Program-made: the position numbers and the translations under genes | Assembly: GCA_034506335.1 (NCBI GenBank) | Contig: JAPDPR010000004.1 | Coordinates: 66,351-130,350 of the forward strand | Source of the DNA: a candidate division KSB1 bacterium | GTDB taxonomy: Bacteria; Zhuqueibacterota; Zhuqueibacteria; JANLFK01; Oleimicrobiaceae | Length of the DNA stretch: 64,000 nucleotides | Reading direction: 5' to 3' | In this document: piece by piece, positions 1 to 8,923 of the stretch | Layout of the letters: every line of letters begins with the position of its first letter | Numbering within the stretch: the first letter of the stretch is position 1 | Notes under the pieces: model-generated | What the model was told of the DNA's origin: nothing | The model's database searches: none | What the model saw: the letters and a program-made list of their open reading frames with translations, nothing else

Positions 1-2393
1 TGAAGGCAGACACTATCCATGCAGTAGGCAACGCGCACATCGACATGGCCTGGCTATGGCGGTGGCCGGAGACGGTGGAGGTGTGCGAGCAGACCTTCCG
101 GCAGGCCCTGGCGTTCATGGGGATGGATTCGGCGTTCACCTACGCCCAAAGCCAAGCTCAGGCATATGAGTGGATGGAGCGTTTCCATCCTGATGTTTTG
201 GCGGGAATCAAAGCCATGGTGGAGCGGGGGCAGTGGTTGGCCGTAGGCGGCATGTGGGTAGAGCCGGACTGCAACCTCCCCTCGGGTGAGGCCCTGGTGC
301 GGCAACTTTTGTACGGCAAACAGTACCTGCGCAAGACGCTGGGCGTGGATGTGCGCGTCGCCTGGACCCCTGACACTTTCGGCTACGCCTGGACGCTTCC
401 CCAAATCTACAAGAAGAGCGGCATCGACTATTTCGTGACCACCAAGCTGTGGTGGAACGACACCACCCCACCAGAGCAGCAGCTCTTCTGGTGGGAGTCA
501 CCGGATGGTTCGCGCATCCTGGCCGTGATTCCGCGCAGCTACGTGGAGGACCTGGACGAGGAGCGCACGTTACGGACCCTGTGTGACTTTGCCAAGGACA
601 CAGGGGTGCGACACTGTCTAGTGCTCTACGGAGTCGGGGATCACGGCGGGGGCCCCACGCAGCAGATGCTCGCGCGCTTCGACCACATGGCTCACACCCG
701 ACTCTACCCTACGGTGCTAAAGTCGTCGGCCGAGGCCTTTTTCCACGCCGCGGAAAAACACCCGGACCTTCCCGTCGTCCGTGACGAGCTCTACCTTCAG
801 ACCCACAGGGGCACCTACACCACCCAAGGGCTGGTCAAGAAGCAAAACCGGCAGATGGAGGCGCTGCTGGAAACGGCCGAAAAGTTCGTCGCTTTTGCTC
901 CATTGCCTTACCCGGAGCCCGAGTTGCGCACGGCTTGGAAAGGCGTGCTGTTTAACCAGTTCCACGACATCCTGCCGGGCTCGAGCATCCCTGAGGTATA
1001 CAAAGACGCCCACGCCCTGTACGATACCTGTCGGGCGCTTGCCGGCGCGGTACTGGACAGCGCCTTAGCAAAGCTGAGTGCCCAGGCAGATACGCGCGGA
1101 GAGGGGTTCCCCCTGGTCGTGTTTAACCCCCTGTCGTGGGAGCGAAATGATCTAGCATGGGTGCGAGTGCCGCCGCACATGTTGGAGCGCGCGTGGGTTG
1201 TTGTGGACAAAGCCGGCAAGATGCACGCAGTGCAACCGCACCAGGATGGCCTGCTGTTTGAGGTGAGCGGCGTTCCGGGTATGGGGTTCAAGGTCTTCTG
1301 GCTGCGTCCTGCGAAATCTGTGCCCTGGCGCGATTCCCCTCACGCTGAACAGTGGAAGCTGACCAACGGGAGGTGGGAACTGGAGTTCGACCAGAACACC
1401 GGCAATCTCGCTTCGCTGCGTGAGGTGACGACCGGGCGTCAGTTCCTGGCTGGGCCAAGCAATGAGCTGCAATTCTTTGAAGACCTGCCCGCCGAATACG
1501 ACGCCTGGAACATCGGCTACACCGGCAGGGAGTGGCGCAGTGATCCGGCGCCCCAGCTGGAAGTAGTGGCCGAAGGGCCAGTGCGGGCCACGATGCGGGT
1601 GGTACGCACCTTCGGCAGCTCGCGATTCGTCCAGGACATCAGCGTCTATCGTCGTTTGCCGCGCATCGACATCGCTACCCGGGCGGATTGGCATGAGACG
1701 CACGTATTGGCAAAAGCTGCCTTTTCAGCGGCCGTAAGCGGTCGGGCGGCTACGTACGAAATCCCCTACGGTTGGATACAGCGCACAACCTCCCCCACAA
1801 CACCCGCCGAAAAGGCCATGTATGAGGTGCCGGCACAAAAATGGATTGACCTCACAGATGACCGGGGGGCAGCCGGCGTGAGCCTTCTCAATGACTGCAA
1901 GTACGGCCATGACGTGCGGGGAAACGTGATGCGCATTACCCTGCTTCGCTCGCCAAAGAATCCCGATCCCAATGCCGACATGGGAGAGCATGAGTTTGTC
2001 TACAGCCTTTACCCCCATACTGGCGGATGGCAGCAGGCGGAAACCCACCGCCGTGCATACGAACTGAACTGCCCCCTTCGGGTGGTCTGGACCAAGCCCC
2101 ACCGCGGTGAGCTGGGTACGAGTTGCTCCTTTGTGGAGGTGAACGCCGGCGCAGGAGTAATGCTCACCGCCGTCAAACAGGCGGAGGAGGGGAGCGATTT
2201 GGTGCTAAGATTGTGCGAGCTGTTTGGAGCCCGGACACCGGTTACCCTGCGGTTCACACGGCAAGTTCGGGAGGCCTGGGAGACGGACCTGCTCGAGAGG
2301 CCTACGGGCGGGGTTCAGAAGGAGGGCAGTGCCGTCGCCGCGCTCATGCAGCCCTTTGAGATAAAGACGCTTCGGGTGCGGTTCGCCCAATAG
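1..2393 (+). CDS. Alpha-mannosidase, GH38 family (5' edge cut in the start codon)
   Basis: This is a retaining alpha-mannosidase of glycoside hydrolase family 38, which trims alpha-mannosyl residues from glycans. The reading frame is open to the left edge. Bases 1-2 are TG, so the missing base is probably A, giving a start ATG directly before KADTIHAVGNAHIDMAW. The short GH38 type has its zinc-binding HID motif at the very N-terminus, so only one base is probably missing (about 797 aa). The AHIDMAWLWRW motif is followed by WTPDTFG, whose Asp (codon 372-374) is the expected nucleophile, and by the conserved FNQFHDILPG block near base 951. The C-terminal half is beta-rich, as in the family. No signal peptide is visible, so it is probably cytoplasmic. 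The next gene starts 38 bp downstream on the same strand. Family is certain; the substrate is not. Confidence 0.93.
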   Translation, partial: KADTIHAVGNAHIDMAWLWRWPETVEVCEQTFRQALAFMGMDSAFTYAQSQAQAYEWMERFHPDVLAGIKAMVERGQWLAVGGMWVEPDCNLPSGEALVRQLLYGKQYLRKTLGVDVRVAWTPDTFGYAWTLPQIYKKSGIDYFVTTKLWWNDTTPPEQQLFWWESPDGSRILAVIPRSYVEDLDEERTLRTLCDFAKDTGVRHCLVLYGVGDHGGGPTQQMLARFDHMAHTRLYPTVLKSSAEAFFHAAEKHPDLPVVRDELYLQTHRGTYTTQGLVKKQNRQMEALLETAEKFVAFAPLPYPEPELRTAWKGVLFNQFHDILPGSSIPEVYKDAHALYDTCRALAGAVLDSALAKLSAQADTRGEGFPLVVFNPLSWERNDLAWVRVPPHMLERAWVVVDKAGKMHAVQPHQDGLLFEVSGVPGMGFKVFWLRPAKSVPWRDSPHAEQWKLTNGRWELEFDQNTGNLASLREVTTGRQFLAGPSNELQFFEDLPAEYDAWNIGYTGREWRSDPAPQLEVVAEGPVRATMRVVRTFGSSRFVQDISVYRRLPRIDIATRADWHETHVLAKAAFSAAVSGRAATYEIPYGWIQRTTSPTTPAEKAMYEVPAQKWIDLTDDRGAAGVSLLNDCKYGHDVRGNVMRITLLRSPKNPDPNADMGEHEFVYSLYPHTGGWQQAETHRRAYELNCPLRVVWTKPHRGELGTSCSFVEVNAGAGVMLTAVKQAEEGSDLVLRLCELFGARTPVTLRFTRQVREAWETDLLERPTGGVQKEGSAVAALMQPFEIKTLRVRFAQ

Positions 2394-2431
2394 CGGACTC
2401 GCACCAGGTGTGACGGCGGGAGCAGATTGAG

Positions 2432-3544
2432 ATGCGTCTGCGTTCGGAAAAGATCAAGTCCCGAGAAGAGGTGGCATCCCTCTGTGCAGAGGCGCGCGCG
2501 CGGGGCAAGAGGGTGGGTTTTACCTCCGGCACATTTGACCTTCTGCATGCTGGCCATGTGGATTATCTGGAGAAAGCCCGCCAAGCCTGTGATCTGCTGG
2601 TGGTAGGGGTGAACTCGGACGCATCTGTGCGGGCCTACAAGGGGCCATCGCGCCCCCTGGTGCCTGCTGAGCAGAGAGCAGAGGTCGTCGCCGCACTGGA
2701 GTGCGTAGATCTAGTTTTCATCTTCCCGGAACGGCGCAACAAGGTAAATATCCAACTCCTGCGTCCCGACCTGTACATCAAGGCAGGAGACTACCAGCAG
2801 TCACAATTGACCTCCAAAGAAGAGGTGGAACGTTACGGTGGCAAGGTTCTGCTGATACCCGTAACCACGCCCGTGTCCACGACGGAGATCTTGGCCAGAG
2901 CAGTATCGGCGCAGGCGTCCCCTCAGGCTGTAGTGGAGGTTGCCGGAGCAGTGCACCTCCATCGCCCGCGCCTGAAACCGGCGCCGGCGGTGTTTGTAGA
3001 CCGCGACGGCACTATCCTGGAGGAAGTCCCCTACCTGCACGAGCCAGAGAAGGCCCGTCTTCTTCCGCTCGTAGGCGAAGGACTGCGCCGCTTTCAGGAC
3101 ATGGGGTACCGCATCGTCGTACTCACTAATCAGGCCGGCATCGGCCTTGGTTATTTCCCAGTGGAAGACTTCTATAGGGTGAACAGCGCGATGCTCGGCC
3201 TCCTGCATCAGCATGGGGTGCGGGTGGACAAGGTCTATTTCTGTCCTCATGGCCTGGCTGAGCAGTGTGAGTGCCGCAAGCCGGGGACGGCCCTCCTGCG
3301 TCTGGCAGTGGAGCAACTGAATGTAGACCTCAGCCACAGCATCGTCATCGGCGACAGGACCTCGGACGTGGAGACCGCCCGGCGAGCCGGGTGTAGAAGC
3401 ATCTTGGTGAGGACCGGTGCCGCAGGGCAAGACGGCGAATACTCCGCCACGCCGGACGCAGTGGCAGAGAGCCTGGTTGAAGCGGCGGACATTGCGTTGG
3501 AATGGGAACGAGGCCCATCAGGGGAGCCAAGTCAAGCGCTGTAA
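2432..3544 (+). CDS. Fused heptose-1-phosphate adenylyltransferase-like (RfaE2) and GmhB-like phosphatase
   Basis: This 370-aa protein joins two enzymes. Residues about 25-160 are a nucleotidyltransferase of the RfaE2/HldE C-terminal type, with SGTFDLLHAGH (HAGH at 39-42) and a C-terminal STTEIL block. Residues about 185-355 are a HAD-type D,D-heptose-1,7-bisphosphate phosphatase (GmhB), with DRDGT at 190-194, LTNQAGIG near 231, a Cys-Pro-His...Cys-Glu-Cys zinc site (C271, H273, C279, C281) and IGDRTSD near 306. GmhB removes the 7-phosphate partner step product and RfaE2 then adds AMP, so the fusion covers two consecutive steps towards ADP-heptose for LPS core. The RfaE1 kinase domain is absent. 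A GGGAG ribosome site lies about 10 bases before the ATG. The nucleotide used (ATP or CTP) cannot be read from sequence. Confidence 0.88.
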   Translation: MRLRSEKIKSREEVASLCAEARARGKRVGFTSGTFDLLHAGHVDYLEKARQACDLLVVGVNSDASVRAYKGPSRPLVPAEQRAEVVAALECVDLVFIFPERRNKVNIQLLRPDLYIKAGDYQQSQLTSKEEVERYGGKVLLIPVTTPVSTTEILARAVSAQASPQAVVEVAGAVHLHRPRLKPAPAVFVDRDGTILEEVPYLHEPEKARLLPLVGEGLRRFQDMGYRIVVLTNQAGIGLGYFPVEDFYRVNSAMLGLLHQHGVRVDKVYFCPHGLAEQCECRKPGTALLRLAVEQLNVDLSHSIVIGDRTSDVETARRAGCRSILVRTGAAGQDGEYSATPDAVAESLVEAADIALEWERGPSGEPSQAL

Positions 3545-3799
3545 CAAGGCAGGGGTGAGAACGAGATGCACTACCCACTGCACAATCTGAGGGCTTCGCC
3601 AACGGGCCGTTTAGTTTTGCGGACGAAGCACAGCGAAGACTGGGCGTCGAGGTCGCGCTGTCTCAGTGTGAGGAAGGTCGTTTGAAGTGGGGGTGAGACG
3701 GGAGTGGGCCTTTGCAAAGAGGAGGCTTAGCCCGTTCGCCACGGCCGGCGAGGTCGCGAAACTCACTTGCAGATCAAAAACAAGATGAGGGGTCTCGTA

Positions 3800-4768
3800 T
3801 CAAGAAGCCTGTTCCAGCATAGCTAACAGTCGAACAAAGTCGTCCGGCAGGGGAGCCTCGAAGTACATGTGCTCCTTCGAAATAGGGTGGACAAAGCCCA
3901 GACTGAGCGCGTGCAGAGCCGGCCGATTGAACTGCTTAAGGAGCTTGACGGCAAAGGCCACGTTTTCGCGGCTGAGGCCGCTAAGCTTCTTACTCCTTCC
4001 GCCGTAGGTCGCGTCCCCGAAGACAGGGTGCCCGATATAGGCCATGTGGACCCGGATCTGGTGGGTGCGGCCTGTTCCCAGCGTCAACCTCACCAGGCTG
4101 AGCAGACGGAATTTCTCCAGCACCTCGTAGTTGGTCACCGCGAGTTTACCCTGCCTTGACACGGTCATGCGCAAGCGGTTCTTGGGGCTCCGGCGCAACA
4201 GCGTTTCAATGCGGCCTGTGGGCACGCGGAAATGTCCCCAGACCACCGCGCGATACTCACGCTGAATCTGCCTCGTGGCGAATTGCTGCGAGAGACTCAC
4301 ATGGGCCTCGTCGCTCTTGGCCACCACCATTACCCCCGAAGTCTCCTTGTCCAGACGGTGCACGATCCCGGGTCGTTGTACGCCGCCGATCCCTGACAAA
4401 TGTTGGCAATGAGCCAGAAGGGCGTTGACCAGAGTGCCGGTGTAGTTGGCAAAGGCCGGGTGCACGACCATCCCTGCTGGCTTGTCCAGCACCAACAGAT
4501 GCTCGTCCTCGTACAGGATGTGCAAAGGGATGGCTTCAGGCAGGATCTCCAGCTTCTTTGGCTCAGGGACGGTGACTTCTATCAGCTCCTGCGGGCGGAC
4601 GCGGTGGCCCGGCTTACTGGTAGCGCCGCCAACCTTGACGTTGCCTTCCTGGATGAGGCGTTGGATGCGAGCACGCGTGAGGTGCGGAAGCTCTTGATGA
4701 AGAAACCTATCGAGCCGCTGGCGTTCATGCTGAGTGGGGACGACTATGGTGTAGTGGGTAGGCGACAT
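3800..4768 (-). CDS. rluD: 23S rRNA pseudouridine synthase, RluD family
   Basis: The 322-aa protein has an N-terminal S4 RNA-binding domain (about residues 17-65, RLDRFLHQELPHLTRARIQ) and an RluA/RluD-type catalytic domain. The signature GIVHRLDKETSG carries the catalytic Asp at residue 140, and GRTHQIRVHM follows later. The family isomerises uridines in the large-subunit rRNA; RluD itself modifies helix 69. An S4 domain and this length favour RluD over RluA or RluC, but the exact target sites are inferred. It starts 18 bp after lspA, a common pairing in bacteria, so the two are probably co-transcribed. No strong Shine-Dalgarno sequence precedes the ATG, consistent with coupled translation. 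Confidence 0.93.
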   Translation of the reverse strand: MSPTHYTIVVPTQHERQRLDRFLHQELPHLTRARIQRLIQEGNVKVGGATSKPGHRVRPQELIEVTVPEPKKLEILPEAIPLHILYEDEHLLVLDKPAGMVVHPAFANYTGTLVNALLAHCQHLSGIGGVQRPGIVHRLDKETSGVMVVAKSDEAHVSLSQQFATRQIQREYRAVVWGHFRVPTGRIETLLRRSPKNRLRMTVSRQGKLAVTNYEVLEKFRLLSLVRLTLGTGRTHQIRVHMAYIGHPVFGDATYGGRSKKLSGLSRENVAFAVKLLKQFNRPALHALSLGFVHPISKEHMYFEAPLPDDFVRLLAMLEQAS

Positions 4769-4786
4769 TGTGGAGCAATGTGCAGC

Positions 4787-5299
4787 TTACACAGCCGGCC
4801 CCTCGGCTGTCCGCTTCCGCGGCGAGTGAGAGGAGCTGTCGAAAAGGACCAGCGCGATGAGCACGACGATGCCGATAGTCACGGCGGCGTCTGCCACGTT
4901 AAAAACGGGCCAGCGGCTCATGAGAAAATCAGGAAAGTCGACGTCAATGAAATCCACCACTTTGCCGAAAAGGAGACGATCGGTGAGATTGCCCAGTGCG
5001 CCGCCAAAGGTAATAGCCAACGCGACCTGCTCGGTGGTGCCTGCTGAGCGGCTGCGGAGCATATAAACGAGCAGCATCATGCTCACGAGCGCGATCAGCG
5101 CGGTAAAAAGTGGACCGCCTCCGACCCGAATACCGAAAGCAATGCCCGGGTTCTCGACGTAGGTCAACCGCACCAGGTCACCTATGATCGGAATGGGACG
5201 CTCACGGGGCAGCCAGGCCCGGGCGATCGCCTTGGTTGCCTGATCAACGACAAAGACCAGGGCCGCGTAGCTGAGAACCTTCAGTCGTGTTGCAGTCAA
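4787..5299 (-). CDS. lspA: Lipoprotein signal peptidase (SPase II)
   Basis: LspA is the inner-membrane aspartyl protease that cleaves prolipoproteins just before the lipidated cysteine. The 170-aa length and four hydrophobic segments fit the family. The conserved VENPGIAFG block is at 48-56, and the catalytic aspartates lie in GNLTDR (D107) and FNVADAAV (D137). The start appears to be TTG at 5299, with GAGGAG just upstream; no ATG sits closer. Several predicted lipoproteins in this window (at 9763, 34201, 39197, 40256 and 42348) would be its substrates. It lies 15 bp downstream of the DksA-like gene and 18 bp upstream of rluD. Confidence 0.94.
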   Translation of the reverse strand: MTATRLKVLSYAALVFVVDQATKAIARAWLPRERPIPIIGDLVRLTYVENPGIAFGIRVGGGPLFTALIALVSMMLLVYMLRSRSAGTTEQVALAITFGGALGNLTDRLLFGKVVDFIDVDFPDFLMSRWPVFNVADAAVTIGIVVLIALVLFDSSSHSPRKRTAEGPAV

Positions 5300-5314
5300 C
5301 GACTCCTCGCCAGG

Positions 5315-5692
5315 CTACTGACGCTGCTTCTCCTCTTTGGCTTTGCACTCCACGCAGAGGCGAACGTGGGGCACCGCTTCCAAGCGCTCTTTGCCTATGT
5401 CCTTGCCACACTGGACACATTTGCCATAGGTGCCGTCAGCAATTCGTTCTAGTGCTTGGTCCAGGTGGTAAAGCAAGTTTCCTTCGCGAGAGGCGAGAAA
5501 GAATGCCTTCTCCCGTTCCATGGTGTCGGTGCCCTGGTCGGCCATGTGGAAGGAGTACGAGGAGTGGTCCCCGGTGGCCTCCTTGAGAGTCGAATTTAGC
5601 CCCGACTCCTTTAGCCTCTCCAGTTCCTTGAGCAGCTCCTCTCGTTTTCGGAGGATGAGTTTCTTGAAGTACTCGAGCTCTTTTTTGGTCAT
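5315..5692 (-). CDS. DksA/TraR-type zinc-finger protein
   Basis: This 125-aa protein has an N-terminal alpha-helical coiled coil (residues about 1-85) and a C-terminal four-cysteine zinc finger (C92, C95, C113, C116) of the DksA/TraR type. DksA proteins bind the RNA polymerase secondary channel and, with ppGpp, reset rRNA and amino-acid promoters; shorter relatives such as YocK are less understood. Acidic residues in ADQGTD sit roughly where DksA has its coiled-coil-tip aspartates. I chose ATG at 5692 because GGAGGA lies six bases upstream; an in-frame ATG 39 bases earlier lacks a ribosome site. It lies between ileS and lspA, a neighbourhood seen in several phyla. Confidence 0.88.
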   Translation of the reverse strand: MTKKELEYFKKLILRKREELLKELERLKESGLNSTLKEATGDHSSYSFHMADQGTDTMEREKAFFLASREGNLLYHLDQALERIADGTYGKCVQCGKDIGKERLEAVPHVRLCVECKAKEEKQRQ

Positions 5693-5709
5693 GGTTTCCT
5701 CCGCCCTGA

Positions 5710-5722
5710 ACACATCATGTGT
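5710..5722. repeat. 13-bp palindrome in the leader of the DksA-like gene
   Basis: ACACAT and ATGTGT are separated by one base, a perfect inverted repeat lying 18 bases upstream of the chosen start codon, between ileS and the DksA-like gene. It could be an operator or a small hairpin in the intercistronic RNA; one such palindrome may also be chance. Confidence 0.4.
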
Positions 5723-5741
5723 GCGAAGCACCCACCGCCCT

Positions 5742-8700
5742 TCACTGATCGGTCACTCGGCTCACGCCGATGGTTACGAGGCTGTTGCCAATGGGCCAGG
5801 TTTTCACGTATTGGCCCTTCACCTCCGGAAGCACGATCTCTTTGGCCAATGTCTCCGCGCGAATATAGTCGGCCAGGCAGGAGATGGCCTTGGCCAGCTT
5901 ACCTTGCGCGTCGCAAGAAATGATGATGCGGTCCACCACGTCAAACTTTGCCTCCTTGCGCGTGTTCTGGACCCTGTTGACGAACTCACGGGCGAGTCCC
6001 TCCAACTCCAGTTCTTCCGTCAAGGTAGTGTCGATGGCCACAGTCAAATCGCCTTCACTGGCGACCACCATGCCGGGCGCCTGGTGCGCGACAACCTCAA
6101 CGTCTTCAGGGGTGATGGTCACGACCGCACTATCCACTGGCAGATCAAGGGAGCCCTTGTCGAGGAGAGTGGTGATCTGCTGCTCGCTAAGGGAACGGAT
6201 TGCCTGCGCCACGTTGTTGACGCGGGCCCCAAACTTTGGCCCCAAGACCCGAAAAACCGGTTCCGCCCGGCGCGTTTGCAAAGCCGTGGCGTCGGACACG
6301 AATTGGACGGCCTTGACGTTGAGCTCCTCCAGGAGGAGGTTTTCCATGCCATTGAGCAGGGCTTGTTTTCTGCCTGCAGGGTCGACGACCACCAAGCGCG
6401 GCAAAGGCTGGCGCACTTTAACCCCCGCTTGATTGCGGAGTGCGCGCCCGACTAACACGATCTGCCGCACAAGGCCCATGCGCAGTTCCAATTGTTCATC
6501 CCACAGCTCGCAAGGCTCTTCGCCCGGCGTGGGGTAACGGTCCAGATGGACGCTTTCCAGCAGCGAAGAGTCACCGCCCTCCCGCAGCCTGAGGTACAAT
6601 TCTTCTGCGACAAAAGGCACAAACGGCGCAGCCAAGCGCAGGGTAGTCAGCAGCGCCTCGTACAAGGTCTGGTAGGCCGCCTGCTTATCCGGCCCCATTT
6701 CGGATTTCCAGAACCGACGGCGCGAGCGGCGAACGTACCAGTTAGAGAGGTCGTCGATGACGAACTCGCCGATGCGACGCGCCGCGCGCGACAGCTCATA
6801 CTGCTCCAAATCCTCATTTACCTGCCGGACAGTGCTGTGCAGAGTGGAAAGCAGCCATCGGTCCAGCTGCGAGCGCTCGCTGACGGGGAAACGTTCGGGC
6901 CCAGGCCGGAATCCGTCCACATTCGCATAGAGGGCAAAGAAGTTGTAGACGTTGACCAGGGTGTCCAAGAACTTGTTCTGCGCCTCGGCTACACCGGCAG
7001 GATCAAAGCGCGTGGGCAACCAGGGAGCGCTCGCGGTGAGCATGTACCAGCGCAAGGCGTCGGCCCCCTCTCTATTGAGATGATCGAAGGGGTCCACTGT
7101 GTTGCCCAGGTGTTTGGACATCTTCCGCCCTTCTTTGTCCAAAATGAGCCCCAACGAAACACAGCTTTTGTACGCGGGCTTGTCGAAGAGCAGCGTGCTC
7201 AACACCAGGAGCGAGTAGAACCATCCGCGGGTCTGGTCAATTCCCTCCGAAATAAAGTCCGCCGGAAAATGCTGCGCAAAGAGCTCTTTGTTTTCGAAGG
7301 GATAGTGGAACTGGCCGTAGGGCATGGCGCCGGAGTCAAACCAGCAGTCGAGCACCTCCGGTGTCCGGTGCATCTTCCCGTTGCAGGCCCGACACGCAAA
7401 AGTCACCTGGTCAATGTGGGGTCGGTGGAGGTCAATGACCTCGCGCAGGCCGCCGCGCTCCATGAGGGCAGCCACGCTCCCGATGCACTCCTGCTCCCCG
7501 CACGAATCGCAGACCCAAATGTTCAGCGGTGTACCCCAAAAACGGTCGCGTGACAAGGCCCAGTCGACGTTGTTTTCCAACCATTCACCAAAGCGCCCTT
7601 TGCCCACCTCCGGTGGGTACCATTTGATCTCGTTGTTATGCTTGATAAGGGCATCCTTGAAAGCCGATGTGCGCAGGTACCATGACTTACGCGCGTAGTA
7701 CAGCAGAGGTGAGGCGCAACGCCAGCAAAACGGATAGCTGTGCCGGATGCGCTCCTCCTTGTAGAGGAGCCCCCGCTGCCGCAAATGCTCAATAATCAGC
7801 GGGTCCGCGTCTTTGACGAACATTCCTGCCCAAGGGGTAATCTCGGCCGTGAAGCGTCCGCTCTTGTCCACCGGCTGCAGCATGGGAAGGTCGTACTGCT
7901 CCCCCACCTGGTAGTCTTCTTCACCGAACGCCGGCGCAATGTGCACGATCCCGGTGCCTTCCTCCGTGCTCACGAAATCCGCAAGGATGGTGTAATAGGC
8001 GCGTTTTTCCGTGCTCAGGTAGCGGAACAATGGCTCATAGCTTAGGCCGGCGAGCTCCTCGCCTCGGACTTTCTCTTCGATCTCATAGTCGCCGTCGAGC
8101 GAAGAAAGGCGGTCCAGCGCCAGAATCAAGTGCTCCCCGCGATGGTTTACCTTCACGTAGGAAAGGTCAGGGTGCAAAGCCAGGGCGACGTTGGAGAGCA
8201 GCGTCCAAGGGGTGGTCGTCCACACCAAGAAGTAGGTGTTTTCCTGTCCCGCCACAGGCATCTTCACAAAGATAGACGGATCCTCCACCTCCTCATAGCC
8301 CTGGGAAACCTCGTGGCTGGAGAGGGGAGTCTCACACCGCGGGCAATACGGGAGGATCTTCTGACCCTGGTAGAGGAGACCTTTGTGCCAAAACTGCTCC
8401 AGGATCCACCACACAGTCTCGATGTAGTCGTTGGTGTAGGTGATGTACGGGTTTTCCAGGTCCACCCAGAAGCCGATGCGCCGGGTCATTTCGTCCCAGT
8501 CTTCCTTGTAAGCGAAGACTGATTTGCGGCACTCTTGGTTGAACCGCTCGATCCCGTAAGCGATCACCTGGTCCTTGCGTTGGATGCCCAGCTTTTTTTC
8601 GACCTCGATTTCCACAGGCAGGCCGTGGGTATCCCACCCCGCCTTCCGCTCCACCCGGTACCCCTGCATGGTGCGCCAGCGGCAGACAAAGTCCTTCACC

Positions 8701-8888
8701 GTGCGGGAAATCACATGGTGGATGCCCGGTCGCCCGTTGGCAGTTGGGGGCCCCTCGTAGAACACGAACCTATTGGCCGGGTCACGCGACTCCACGCTCT
8801 TGTGGAAAATGCGTTCTCGTTCCCAAAAATCAAGAATCCCTTTTTCTAACTCCGGGTAATTGACCCGGCCGGAGAACTCTTTATACAT
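5742..8888 (-). CDS. ileS: Isoleucyl-tRNA synthetase, IleRS2 type with GIHH motif
   Basis: This 1048-aa class I synthetase charges tRNA-Ile. It has the Rossmann fold with CP1 editing insert, the KMSKH motif (usually KMSKS) followed by LGNTVDP, an anticodon-binding helical domain and the C-terminal extension typical of the eukaryote-like IleRS2 subgroup. The ATP-binding HIGH signature reads G-I-H-H at residues 55-58 (codons 8715-8726) after PPTANGRP, so the first and third positions are exchanged relative to HxGH. The translation was checked base by base. IleRS2 enzymes are known for mupirocin resistance, and the GxHH form for hyper-resistance. GGAG lies before the ATG. It follows punA by 35 bp, so it is probably in the same transcript. 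Confidence 0.96.
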   Translation of the reverse strand: MYKEFSGRVNYPELEKGILDFWERERIFHKSVESRDPANRFVFYEGPPTANGRPGIHHVISRTVKDFVCRWRTMQGYRVERKAGWDTHGLPVEIEVEKKLGIQRKDQVIAYGIERFNQECRKSVFAYKEDWDEMTRRIGFWVDLENPYITYTNDYIETVWWILEQFWHKGLLYQGQKILPYCPRCETPLSSHEVSQGYEEVEDPSIFVKMPVAGQENTYFLVWTTTPWTLLSNVALALHPDLSYVKVNHRGEHLILALDRLSSLDGDYEIEEKVRGEELAGLSYEPLFRYLSTEKRAYYTILADFVSTEEGTGIVHIAPAFGEEDYQVGEQYDLPMLQPVDKSGRFTAEITPWAGMFVKDADPLIIEHLRQRGLLYKEERIRHSYPFCWRCASPLLYYARKSWYLRTSAFKDALIKHNNEIKWYPPEVGKGRFGEWLENNVDWALSRDRFWGTPLNIWVCDSCGEQECIGSVAALMERGGLREVIDLHRPHIDQVTFACRACNGKMHRTPEVLDCWFDSGAMPYGQFHYPFENKELFAQHFPADFISEGIDQTRGWFYSLLVLSTLLFDKPAYKSCVSLGLILDKEGRKMSKHLGNTVDPFDHLNREGADALRWYMLTASAPWLPTRFDPAGVAEAQNKFLDTLVNVYNFFALYANVDGFRPGPERFPVSERSQLDRWLLSTLHSTVRQVNEDLEQYELSRAARRIGEFVIDDLSNWYVRRSRRRFWKSEMGPDKQAAYQTLYEALLTTLRLAAPFVPFVAEELYLRLREGGDSSLLESVHLDRYPTPGEEPCELWDEQLELRMGLVRQIVLVGRALRNQAGVKVRQPLPRLVVVDPAGRKQALLNGMENLLLEELNVKAVQFVSDATALQTRRAEPVFRVLGPKFGARVNNVAQAIRSLSEQQITTLLDKGSLDLPVDSAVVTITPEDVEVVAHQAPGMVVASEGDLTVAIDTTLTEELELEGLAREFVNRVQNTRKEAKFDVVDRIIISCDAQGKLAKAISCLADYIRAETLAKEIVLPEVKGQYVKTWPIGNSLVTIGVSRVTDQ

Positions 8889-8923
8889 GCTCAGCTACTC
8901 CATGCCCGCGGCAGTGCGGGTAT

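Noticed and set aside
3545..3799. Possible RNA gene or bidirectional terminator between convergent genes
   Set aside because: Only weak, interrupted pairings and a small CTTTGCAAAG palindrome; no T-run at a stem.
6492..7553. Open frame opposite ileS
   Set aside because: Antisense shadow of ileS with no domain.
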